This document shows, in pieces, positions 9,525-17,123 of a stretch of 64,000 nucleotides of DNA. Each line of letters opens with the position of its first letter. Position 1 is the first letter of the stretch. Where the stretch lies: NCBI RefSeq assembly GCF_041365695.1, contig NZ_JBGFSJ010000001.1, forward strand, positions 124,001 to 188,000. The letters run 5' to 3'. The position numbers were made by a program, and so were the translations under genes. Under the pieces are notes generated by a model. The model saw only the letters and a list, made by a program, of their open reading frames with translations, was not told the origin of the DNA and did no database searches. This stretch comes from Rhodosalinus sp041365695. Its GTDB lineage: Bacteria; Pseudomonadota; Alphaproteobacteria; Rhodobacterales; Rhodobacteraceae.

Positions 9525-11189
9525 TCAGCGCAGGCGTTCCAAGAGCCCGCCGACATCCGAAAGCATCCGCGACACCGTCGCCTCGTCCAGGTAACCGGTG
9601 ACGGCCAGGTCGCGGGCGCGCTGGAAACGGCGGATCGCGCGACGCGTCGCTTCGTCGAAAACGCCGTCGGCCGGCCCGGGCTCCAGCCCCAGCTGGTCCA
9701 GTCGCCGTTCGACCAGGGTGCGTGTCAGGATGTTGAGGCCCAGCGCCTCCTCGGCCTCTCGCGCCTGCTGCTGGCGCGCGCTGCCGTCGTCCTGCAGCGC
9801 GGCAATGCGGGCCTGCGCCTCGGCCGCGAAGGCGCCGTCCGGAAAGGCGCGCAGATACGCCTGATACGCGGCCACCGTGCCGGCGGCTCTGGCCTCCTCC
9901 CAGGCCAGGCGGTCGCGCTCGGCGGCCCGGTCGCGCTTGGCCGCCTCGATGTCCGCCAGGCGTTCGGTCGCGATATCCGCGAAGAGCCCGTCTGGGAAGC
10001 GTTGCAGATACGTCCGCAGGCCCGCCTCGTCGGCGCCCGAGCCGGTCGCCTCCCACGCCGCGCGATCGCGGCGCTCCTGCTCGAGGCGGCGGCGTTCGGC
10101 CTCGGCCTCGAGTTCGGCCTGCCGCCGCTCCGCCTGGCGGTCGAGCATCTCTATCTGCCGCGCGCTCAGGTAGCCGGTCTCGGGCAGGCCGGCGTCGCGC
10201 TGGAACCGGGTGATCGCGCCGCGGGTGCCGGGGCCGAAGATCCCGTCGATCCCGCGCGGCTCATGGTCCAGCAGGGTGAGATGACGCTGGATCTGCCGGC
10301 GCTCGTCGCGCGTGAGGTTCAGGGCGTCCTCGGCCAACCGGGCGGCGCGATCGGGCTCCGCCTCGATCTCCGCGATGGCCGCGCGCGCCGCGTCGGCGAA
10401 CCGGCCGTCCGGATGGCGGTCGAGATAATCGCGGTAGGCGGCCGCGTCGTCGCGCTCGCGCGCCGCGTCCCAGCGCGCGCGCTCGGTGGCGTCGCGATCG
10501 GGTGCGGGTATCGCGGCGCGCTCCTGGCCCTCGGGGAGGAAGGGCACGCGATCGGTCACGAATCCGGTCGCGGAGACATCCCGCGCCGCGGCAAGGGCCG
10601 TCGCCAGCCGCTGTCCCGGCACCAGCAGATCCTCCGAGACGAAGCGCGCGACCGACGCCGAGGGTCCCTGAAGAACCGTCACGCCTTGCGGCACCGCGCC
10701 CGGCGTCGCACCGCGCCGCAGGCCGGCGCCGGGGTCCGGGCCGTTTCCGGCCAGCGCCAGGGCCACGACCGCCCCGCCAGGCGCCCGGCCGGCCACGGCG
10801 AGGACCGTCTCGACCGACAGCGCCGCGCCCTCGACGGTGACGAGGTCGAGTGGCCCCTCGGCCCCCGCCTCGGTCATCCAGCTGCGCCCGTCGTCCCGCA
10901 GGAAGGCGCCGGACAGGTAGATCACGATCCGCTCTTCCCCGTCCGCGACGGCTAGCAGATCCGACAGCGCGGACCGCGCTTCGGACAGGTCGTCCCCGGG
11001 GACCGCGACAGTCTCGAACCCCGCGGCGCGCAGCGCGGCCGCGACGTCGGGCCCGCTCGACGTTCCGAAAAGGCCTTGCCGCTCTTCCGGCATCGCGCCG
11101 ATCACGAGCGCGCGGTCGGCGGCCGAAAGGGTGGGCAGGACCGCGAGCGCGGCACAGAGGGTCAGGGCAAGGCGGGCCGGGGTCTTCAT
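9525..11189 (-). CDS. secreted caspase-fold protein lacking catalytic residues, with two peptidoglycan-binding-like domains
   Basis: 554 residues. A signal peptide (1-23, ending LPTLSA) is followed by a caspase/metacaspase-like domain: DRALVIGAM at 25-33, RIVIYLSGAFL at 87-97. Active caspases have SGHG at this strand end and an Asp-x-Cys motif later; here the His position is Ala95, and the only cysteine (Cys12) lies in the signal peptide, so the mature domain cannot be a Cys protease. Next come three Y-x-x-YL-x-R-x-PDG-x-F repeats (near 252, 391 and 441), a charged coiled-coil-like segment (350-380), and peptidoglycan_binding_1-like domains at about 297-341 and 489-534. The start at 11189 has GGAGG upstream. 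Periplasmic. Confidence 0.85.
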   Translation of the reverse strand: MKTPARLALTLCAALAVLPTLSAADRALVIGAMPEERQGLFGTSSGPDVAAALRAAGFETVAVPGDDLSEARSALSDLLAVADGEERIVIYLSGAFLRDDGRSWMTEAGAEGPLDLVTVEGAALSVETVLAVAGRAPGGAVVALALAGNGPDPGAGLRRGATPGAVPQGVTVLQGPSASVARFVSEDLLVPGQRLATALAAARDVSATGFVTDRVPFLPEGQERAAIPAPDRDATERARWDAARERDDAAAYRDYLDRHPDGRFADAARAAIAEIEAEPDRAARLAEDALNLTRDERRQIQRHLTLLDHEPRGIDGIFGPGTRGAITRFQRDAGLPETGYLSARQIEMLDRQAERRQAELEAEAERRRLEQERRDRAAWEATGSGADEAGLRTYLQRFPDGLFADIATERLADIEAAKRDRAAERDRLAWEEARAAGTVAAYQAYLRAFPDGAFAAEAQARIAALQDDGSARQQQAREAEEALGLNILTRTLVERRLDQLGLEPGPADGVFDEATRRAIRRFQRARDLAVTGYLDEATVSRMLSDVGGLLERLR

Positions 11190-11238
11190 CGAATCCTCCG
11201 CATGTCGGGCGATGGCATCGACCCTAGGGGCATACGCG

Positions 11239-11254
11239 GTTATCATACAATAAC
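11239..11254 (-). promoter_or_regulatory. candidate promoter element of the caspase-like gene
   Basis: GTTAT-N6-ATAAC is an inverted repeat in an AT-rich island within GC-rich DNA, 50 bases upstream of the caspase-like start. Read on the minus strand it contains TATGAT (11242-11247), one mismatch from the -10 consensus. No good -35 is visible, so it may depend on an activator or be an operator. Confidence 0.35.
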
Positions 11255-11441
11255 GCCCGCCATCGGCGCTAGCCCGCAGCCCCGCCGCTCCGGGCGCGCG
11301 CGGGTCCCGGAAAGCGCCCTTAATGGCGCGCGACCATGGGCGCGGCAGGCCTCGCGGGATGCCCGGGATGTGGTCGCGCCAGAAACCTCCCGTCTCGTCC
11401 TGTTCCCGCCGCCGTTTTCCCCGCGGCGGTCCCTCCTCGCC

Positions 11442-11470
11442 TTGCGGAACCGGGGTCCCTGCTCTAGCTT
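11442..11470 (+). promoter_or_regulatory. weak candidate promoter for nuoG
   Basis: TTGCGG (11442-11447), a 17-base spacer and TAGCTT (11465-11470) have the layout of a sigma-70 promoter, with three consensus matches in each box. It lies about 130 bases before nuoG. Its main support is need: the two upstream genes read the other way. Confidence 0.25.
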
Positions 11471-11601
11471 CTCGCACAGCAGGAGCCGGTCCCAAGAGCT
11501 GCGTCCATCTTGTTGCCTTGTTTGCGCAGCCCGACGCGGATGCTCCTTGAAAGCAAAGGCCCCGAAGGGTCTCGAGGCGCGTCTGAGAAAGAAGTGAGAG
11601 C

Positions 11602-13620
11602 ATGAGCGAACTGCGCAAGATCGTCATCGACGGTCGGGAGATCGAGGTCGACCCGGCCATGACCCTGATCCAGGCCTGCGAGGAAGCCGGCATCGAGATC
11701 CCGCGTTTCTGCTACCACGAGCGGCTCTCGATCGCGGGCAATTGCCGCATGTGCCTCGTCGAGGTGGTGGGCGGCCCGCCGAAACCCGCCGCATCCTGCG
11801 CGATGCAGGTCAAGGACCTGCGCCCCGGTCCCGAGGGCGAGGCGCCGCAGGTCAAGACCAATTCGCCCATGGTCAAGAAGGCGCGCGAGGGGGTGATGGA
11901 GTTCCTGCTCATCAACCATCCGCTCGACTGCCCGATCTGCGACCAGGGCGGCGAATGCGATCTTCAGGACCAGGCAATGGCTTACGGGGTGGACTTCTCC
12001 CGCTACCGCGAGCCCAAGCGGGCGGTCGAGGATCTCGACCTCGGGCCGCTGGTCGAGACGCACATGACGCGCTGCATCTCCTGCACGCGCTGCGTGCGCT
12101 TCATCACCGAGGTGGCGGGGATGCCCGAGCTTGGCCAGACGGGCCGCGGCGAGGACGCCGAGATCACTTCCTACCTGGGCCAGACGCTCGAATCGAACAT
12201 GCAGGGCAACATCATCGACCTCTGCCCGGTCGGCGCGCTGGTCTCGAAGCCCTACGCCTTCACCGCGCGGCCCTGGGAGCTGACCAAGACCGAGTCGATC
12301 GACGTGATGGACGCGCTCTGCTCCAACATCCGGGTGGACACAAAGGGGCGGGAGGTGATGCGTTTCCTGCCGCGCAACCATGACGGCGTGAACGAGGAGT
12401 GGATCTCGGACAAGACGCGATTCGTCTGGGACGGGCTGCGCCGCCAGCGCCTCGACCGGCCTTACATCCGCGAGAACGGCAAGCTGCGGCCCGCGGGCTG
12501 GGGCGAGGCGCTCGCGGCCGCCGCCGAGGCGGTGAAAGGGGCGAAGCGGCTTGCAGGTCTCGTGGGGGACCTTGCCCCGGTCGAGGCCGCCTTCGCGCTC
12601 AAGCAGCTCGTGGAGAGCCATGGCGGCGTTGTCGAGTGCCGGACCGACGGTACGAAGCTGCCCGCAGGCAACCGCTCGGGTTATGTGGGCACCGCCGCGG
12701 TGGAGGATCTCGAACATACCCGGCGCGTCGTGATCGTGGGCAGCGATCCCGCGCAGGAGGCGCCGGTGCTGAACGCGCGCATCCGCAAGGCCTGGGTGCA
12801 GGGCGCCGAGGTCACGCTCGTGGGCCGGCCGGTGGATCTGACCTACGGCTACACCCATGCCGGGACCGGGCGCGCGGCGCTTGCACAGCTCGCGGAGGCG
12901 CCCCCCGCGGAGTTTTCCGAGCACGAGAGCGTCGTGATCGTGGGCCAGGCCGCGCTGCGCGAGGATGACGGCGAGGCGGTGCTGGCCACGGCCATGCAGC
13001 TTGCCGAAAAGACCGGGTCGGGCCTTCTGGTGCTGCACACGGCAGCGGGGCGCGCGGGCGCGATGGATGCCGGCGCGACCTGCGAGGGCGGGATCGACGC
13101 GGCGCTCGCGGGCGACGTGATCTGGAACCTCGGCGCGGACGAGGTCGAGATCCCCGAAGGAGCTTTCGTGATCTACCAGGGAAGCCATGGCGATCGCGGC
13201 GCGCATCGTGCCGACGTGATCCTGCCCGCCGCGGCCTGGACCGAGGAGCAGGGGCTTTTCGTCAATACCGAGGGCCGTCCGCAGCTTGCGCTGCGCGCGT
13301 CCTTCCCGCCCGGAGAGGCCAAGGAAAACTGGGCGATCCTGCGTGCCGCGTCGGAAAGTGCGGGGGCGACGCTGCCCTATGACAGCCTCGCGCAGCTGCG
13401 CCAGAAGCTGGTGGCGGCGGCGCCCCATCTCGCGCGGATCGACGAGGTGCCCGAGAACGCGTGGGAGCCGCTGGCGCCCGCCGCGCTGGGCGAGGGCGAT
13501 TTCGGCCTCGCGGTCGGGGATTTCTGGCTCACGAACCCGGTCGCGCGGGCGAGCGAACTCATGGCCGAGCTTTCGCGCCGCGCGAGCGATCGCGCGACCG
13601 ACCGCCTCGCGGCAGAGTGA
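11602..13620 (+). CDS. nuoG: NADH-quinone oxidoreductase subunit G (75 kDa, iron-sulfur)
   Basis: Electron wire of the complex I peripheral arm. Ligand sets seen: 2Fe-2S Cys37, Cys48, Cys51, Cys66; His/Cys 4Fe-4S cluster His106, Cys110, Cys113, Cys119 (HPLDCPICDQGGEC); 4Fe-4S cluster Cys158, Cys161, Cys164, Cys208. A molybdopterin-oxidoreductase-like domain follows without obvious cofactor ligands. 672 residues, typical of the alphaproteobacterial/mitochondrial form. It is the first nuo gene after the antisense interruption. Confidence 0.98.
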   Translation: MSELRKIVIDGREIEVDPAMTLIQACEEAGIEIPRFCYHERLSIAGNCRMCLVEVVGGPPKPAASCAMQVKDLRPGPEGEAPQVKTNSPMVKKAREGVMEFLLINHPLDCPICDQGGECDLQDQAMAYGVDFSRYREPKRAVEDLDLGPLVETHMTRCISCTRCVRFITEVAGMPELGQTGRGEDAEITSYLGQTLESNMQGNIIDLCPVGALVSKPYAFTARPWELTKTESIDVMDALCSNIRVDTKGREVMRFLPRNHDGVNEEWISDKTRFVWDGLRRQRLDRPYIRENGKLRPAGWGEALAAAAEAVKGAKRLAGLVGDLAPVEAAFALKQLVESHGGVVECRTDGTKLPAGNRSGYVGTAAVEDLEHTRRVVIVGSDPAQEAPVLNARIRKAWVQGAEVTLVGRPVDLTYGYTHAGTGRAALAQLAEAPPAEFSEHESVVIVGQAALREDDGEAVLATAMQLAEKTGSGLLVLHTAAGRAGAMDAGATCEGGIDAALAGDVIWNLGADEVEIPEGAFVIYQGSHGDRGAHRADVILPAAAWTEEQGLFVNTEGRPQLALRASFPPGEAKENWAILRAASESAGATLPYDSLAQLRQKLVAAAPHLARIDEVPENAWEPLAPAALGEGDFGLAVGDFWLTNPVARASELMAELSRRASDRATDRLAAE

Positions 13621-13621
13621 C

Positions 13622-14029
13622 ATGCGCGGCATCGCCGCCATAGCGTCCGCCGCCGTCACGCTGGCGGGGTGCGCACCGGAGCGGCCGCACGCCGCGGCCG
13701 CCGAGGCGGTCGGGCGGGCGGCACCGGACTATCGCGGGGTCGAGACGCGGCTTCTCGACCTCGACCTGCTGCGCGTCGACGTCGCGATGGGCGGCGCGGC
13801 CAGCCTCGAGGAGATCGAAGGCTACGCCCGCTGCGCGGCGGCGCTCGATACGCTGTCGCGGGCGCGGAAGTTCCTGCGCCATCTGCGGACAAATGTCGCC
13901 AAAGAGGGTGGCCTCTGGCGCGCAGATGCGGTTTACACCATCTCGGCGCGCCGGCCCGAGGGCCTTCGCACCATCGACGCCGAGGTCGAGGCCGCCGCCT
14001 GCGCCGAACGTGGGATACCGATGGTATGA
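13622..14029 (+). CDS. small lipoprotein between nuoG and nuoH
   Basis: 135 residues starting one base after the nuoG stop. The short signal ends in the lipobox LAGC (Cys17). The mature part is helical then strand-like, with cysteines in YARCAAAL and near the C-terminus in AAACAERG. No family recognised. It ends seven bases before nuoH, so it is clearly in the operon. Probably anchored on the periplasmic face. Confidence 0.75.
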   Translation: MRGIAAIASAAVTLAGCAPERPHAAAAEAVGRAAPDYRGVETRLLDLDLLRVDVAMGGAASLEEIEGYARCAAALDTLSRARKFLRHLRTNVAKEGGLWRADAVYTISARRPEGLRTIDAEVEAAACAERGIPMV

Positions 14030-14036
14030 GGACCTG

Positions 14037-15074
14037 ATGGAAGCTTTCTTTTCCACCCCTCTCGGCACGGGCCTCATCATCGTCGCCCAGTGCCTGTCGG
14101 TGCTGGCCTTCGTGATGATCTCGCTGCTCTTCCTGGTCTACGCGGACCGCAAGGTCTGGGCGGCCGTGCAGATGCGGAAGGGTCCGAACGTCGTGGGCGC
14201 CTTCGGCCTGCTCCAGACGGTGGCCGACGCGGCGAAATACGTCCTCAAGGAGGTGGTGGTGCCCGCGGGCGCGGACCGCCCGGTCTTCATCCTGGCGCCG
14301 ATGACGAGCTTCGTGCTCGCAGTGATCGCCTGGGCGGTGATCCCCTTCAATGAGGGCTGGGTGCTCGCGGACATCAACGTGGCGATCCTTTACGTCTTCG
14401 CCATGTCCTCGCTCGAGGTCTACGGCGTCATCATGGGCGGCTGGGCCTCGAACTCCAAGTATCCCTTCCTCGGCAGCTTGCGGTCGGCCGCGCAGATGAT
14501 CTCCTACGAGGTGTCGATCGGCCTCATAATCATCGGGGTGGTGATTTCGTCGGGCTCGCTCAACTTCAGCCAGATCGTTGCCAGCCAGGATGGCGCCTAC
14601 GGCTTCTTCTCGTGGTACTGGCTGCCGCATCTGCCGATCGTGTTCCTGTTCTTCATCTCGGCGCTGGCGGAGACGAACCGACCGCCCTTCGACCTGCCGG
14701 AGGCGGAATCCGAGCTCGTCGCGGGCTACCAGGTGGAATACTCGTCCACGCCCTTCCTGCTTTTCATGGCCGGCGAATACATCGCCATCTTCCTGATGTG
14801 CGCGCTGATGAGCCTGCTCTTCTTCGGCGGCTGGCTGTCGCCGATCCCGGGGCTGCCCGACGGGGCGCTCTGGATGGTGGGCAAGATGGCGGTCTTCTTC
14901 TTCCTCTTCGCCATGGTGAAGGCGGTGACGCCCCGCTACCGGTACGACCAGCTCATGCGGCTGGGCTGGAAGGTGTTCCTTCCCATGAGCCTGTTCTGGG
15001 TGGTGTTCGTGTCCTTCGCCGCGAAATTCGACTGGTTCTGGGGCGCCTATGCCCGTTGGACCGTGGGAGGCTGA
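14037..15074 (+). CDS. nuoH: NADH-quinone oxidoreductase subunit H
   Basis: Membrane subunit forming the base of the quinone tunnel and the first part of the proton path. 345 residues and about eight or nine helices. Conserved loops are visible: YADRKVWAAVQMRKGPNVVG near the N-terminus and ETNRPPFDLPEAESELVAGY in the middle, both typical of NuoH/ND1. The start at 14037 gives MEAFFSTPLGTGL. Confidence 0.97.
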   Translation: MEAFFSTPLGTGLIIVAQCLSVLAFVMISLLFLVYADRKVWAAVQMRKGPNVVGAFGLLQTVADAAKYVLKEVVVPAGADRPVFILAPMTSFVLAVIAWAVIPFNEGWVLADINVAILYVFAMSSLEVYGVIMGGWASNSKYPFLGSLRSAAQMISYEVSIGLIIIGVVISSGSLNFSQIVASQDGAYGFFSWYWLPHLPIVFLFFISALAETNRPPFDLPEAESELVAGYQVEYSSTPFLLFMAGEYIAIFLMCALMSLLFFGGWLSPIPGLPDGALWMVGKMAVFFFLFAMVKAVTPRYRYDQLMRLGWKVFLPMSLFWVVFVSFAAKFDWFWGAYARWTVGG

Positions 15075-15075
15075 C

Positions 15076-15264
15076 ATGCAGGAACTCAAGACGGCGATCC
15101 TGAACGCCCGCTACATCGACATGATGGATCTTGCCGCCGCGGCGGGAGAGGCCGCCCGGACGGCGCCGGAGGGGGACAACCAACTGGCCGGCCCGCGCGA
15201 ACAGGCGATCGCTGCGGCGATCTTCCGCTGGGCCGCCGAGGGAATCGAAGGAGGTTCCGGATGA
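15076..15264 (+). CDS. 62-residue hypothetical protein between nuoH and nuoI
   Basis: Starts one base after the nuoH stop and ends on an ATGA overlap with nuoI, so it is almost certainly translated. Predominantly helical, soluble, no cysteine, Gly-rich end. It contains LNARYIDMMDLAAAAGEAA. I know no function; the place matches one of the unidentified frames of Paracoccus-type nuo clusters. Confidence 0.72.
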   Translation: MQELKTAILNARYIDMMDLAAAAGEAARTAPEGDNQLAGPREQAIAAAIFRWAAEGIEGGSG

Positions 15265-15755
15265 CGAACATCGATTACGGCCGCGCCGCGAAGTATTTCC
15301 TGCTTCAGGATTTCTTCCATGGCCTCAAGCTCGGACTGAAGTATTTCTTCGCGCCCAAGGCCACGGTGAACTACCCGCACGAGAAGGGGCCGCTTTCCCC
15401 TCGGTTCCGCGGCGAACACGCGCTGCGCCGCTATCCCAACGGCGAGGAACGCTGCATCGCCTGCAAGCTCTGCGAGGCGATCTGCCCCGCGCAGGCCATC
15501 ACCATCGACGCGGAGCCGCGCGCCGACGGCTCGCGGCGCACCACGCGCTACGACATCGACATGACGAAGTGCATCTATTGCGGCTTCTGCCAGGAGGCGT
15601 GTCCGGTGGACGCCATCGTCGAGGGCCCGAACTTCGAGTTCGCCACCGAGACGCGCGAGGAACTTTTATACGACAAGGCGAAGCTTCTGGAGAACGGCGA
15701 CCGCTGGGAGGCCGAGATCGCGCGCAACCTCGAACTGGACGCGCCCTATCGATGA
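15261..15755 (+). CDS. nuoI: NADH-quinone oxidoreductase subunit I (two 4Fe-4S clusters)
   Basis: Ferredoxin-like subunit carrying clusters N6a and N6b. Cys65, 68, 71, 75 (CIACKLCEAIC) and Cys104, 107, 110, 114 (CIYCGFCQEAC), each followed by Pro, form the two 4Fe-4S motifs. 164 residues, normal. Overlaps the 62-aa gene upstream and the CMD-like gene downstream by ATGA. Confidence 0.98.
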   Translation: MTNIDYGRAAKYFLLQDFFHGLKLGLKYFFAPKATVNYPHEKGPLSPRFRGEHALRRYPNGEERCIACKLCEAICPAQAITIDAEPRADGSRRTTRYDIDMTKCIYCGFCQEACPVDAIVEGPNFEFATETREELLYDKAKLLENGDRWEAEIARNLELDAPYR

Positions 15756-16159
15756 ACGACACGCGCAACCCCTTTGAGGAGATGGTGTCGGCCATGCAGG
15801 ACATGGCGAAGACCATGAACCCCGCGCTCGAGACCTTTTCGCCGAAGGGGGTCGAGGCGATGTGGCCCACGATGCCGCGCGACTGGATGGAGGTGCTGTT
15901 CGGCAACGCCTTCAACAAGGGCGGTCTCGATGCCCGGACCCGGCTGCTCTTGACACTCGCGGGTCTGACCATGCAGGGGGCGCAGGCGGAATCGCATCTG
16001 CGGCTGACCGTGCGCCATCTGCTTGAGGCCGGTGCCACTCGGCAGGAGATCGTCGAGGCCATCGGCATGATGTCGGTCTTCGCGGGGCTTCCGGCGAGCA
16101 CGCGGGCCATGCAGCTCGCACAGGATGTGTGGCAGGACAGTGAGGAGCAGGAAGAATGA
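15752..16159 (+). CDS. carboxymuconolactone decarboxylase-like protein without cysteine
   Basis: 135 residues, all-helical. The stretch LDARTRLLLTLAGLTMQG followed by HLRLTVRHLLEAGATRQEIVE is characteristic of the CMD/AhpD superfamily. AhpD members use a CxxC pair; this protein has no cysteine, so a peroxidase-type function is excluded and a decarboxylase or structural role is open. Coupled by ATGA at both ends to nuoI and nuoJ. A conserved accessory of this nuo cluster type by position. Confidence 0.8.
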   Translation: MNDTRNPFEEMVSAMQDMAKTMNPALETFSPKGVEAMWPTMPRDWMEVLFGNAFNKGGLDARTRLLLTLAGLTMQGAQAESHLRLTVRHLLEAGATRQEIVEAIGMMSVFAGLPASTRAMQLAQDVWQDSEEQEE

Positions 16160-16764
16160 CCGCCGCGGCCTTCGCTTTCTATCTCTTCGCGCTTTCCCTG
16201 ATCACCGGCGCGCTCTTCACGGTGATCGCGCGCAACCCGGTGCACTCCGTGCTCTGGCTGATCCTCGCCTTCCTGAGCGCGGCGGGCCTTTTCGTGCTGC
16301 TCGGCGCGGAGTTCGTGGCGATGCTGCTGATCATCGTCTACGTGGGCGCGGTGGCGGTGCTCTTCCTGTTCGTGGTGATGATGCTCGACGTGGACTTCGC
16401 CGCCTTGAAGGCCGAGATGGCCAGATACATGCCGCTCGCGCTACTGATCGGCGTGGTGCTGCTGATGCAGCTGGGGCTCGCGCTGGGCACATGGGACGTA
16501 AGCGCCACCGCCGAGGCCGCGCGCGCGCAGCCCATCCCGGCCGACCGGCACAACACCGAGGCGCTGGGCATGGTGCTTTACGACGAGTATTTCCTGCTCT
16601 TCCAGCTCTCCGGGCTCATCCTGCTCGTGGCGATGGTGGGCGCGATCGTGCTGACGCTGCGCCACCGCGCGGACGTGAAGCGCCAGGACGTGCTGGCGCA
16701 GATGTATCGCGACCCCGCCAAGGCGATGGAGCTGAGGGACGTGAAGCCGGGGCAGGGCCTCTGA
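16156..16764 (+). CDS. nuoJ: NADH-quinone oxidoreductase subunit J
   Basis: Membrane subunit (ND6 equivalent) with five predicted helices; it links the quinone module to the proton pumps. 202 residues. The conserved third helix is seen as LLIIVYVGAVAVLFLFVVMM. The start is fixed by the ATGA overlap with the CMD-like gene. Confidence 0.97.
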   Translation: MTAAAFAFYLFALSLITGALFTVIARNPVHSVLWLILAFLSAAGLFVLLGAEFVAMLLIIVYVGAVAVLFLFVVMMLDVDFAALKAEMARYMPLALLIGVVLLMQLGLALGTWDVSATAEAARAQPIPADRHNTEALGMVLYDEYFLLFQLSGLILLVAMVGAIVLTLRHRADVKRQDVLAQMYRDPAKAMELRDVKPGQGL

Positions 16765-16813
16765 ACGGACACGACACAACCCGGCGCGTGAACGCCGAGG
16801 ACGGGACGGTACG

Positions 16814-17119
16814 ATGATAGGACTGGAACACTACCTGACGGTGGCCGCGGCGCTTTTCGTGATCGGCATCTTCGGGATCTTCCTCAACCGGAAGAACGTG
16901 ATCATCCTGTTGATGTCGATCGAGATCATGCTGCTCGCGGTCAACATCAACCTCGTCGCGTTCTCGTGGTATCACGGCGACCTCGTGGGGCAGGTCTTCA
17001 CGCTCTTCGTGCTGACCGTGGCCGCGGCAGAGGCGGCCATCGGCCTCGCCATCCTCGTCTGCTTCTTCCGCAACCGCGGCACCATCGCGGTGGAAGACAT
17101 CAACGTGATGAAGGGCTGA
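16814..17119 (+). CDS. nuoK: NADH-quinone oxidoreductase subunit K
   Basis: Small three-helix membrane subunit (ND4L equivalent), 101 residues, the standard length. Buried glutamates needed for proton transfer are present in helices 2 and 3 (IEIMLLAVN and AEAAIGLAI). A 49-base gap separates it from nuoJ and 4 bases from nuoL. Confidence 0.98.
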   Translation: MIGLEHYLTVAAALFVIGIFGIFLNRKNVIILLMSIEIMLLAVNINLVAFSWYHGDLVGQVFTLFVLTVAAAEAAIGLAILVCFFRNRGTIAVEDINVMKG

Positions 17120-17123
17120 GACG

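Larger units (their letters stand above)
11190..11601. other. divergent intergenic region before nuoG
   Basis: 412 bases with no supported gene. It must hold the start signals for the minus-strand caspase-like gene and probably for nuoG, because nuoF and nuoG are separated by antisense genes. Visible items: an AT-rich island at 11239-11254, an inverted repeat CCGCCG (11409-11414)/CGGCGG (11424-11429) around a T-rich loop, and a weak -35/-10 pair at 11442-11470 reading towards nuoG. Confidence 0.5.

Noticed and set aside
8049..10955. A plus-strand open frame of 968 codons
   Set aside because: It lies opposite the metallopeptidase and caspase-like genes. Its product is Arg/Gly-rich with no domain, a typical GC-rich shadow.
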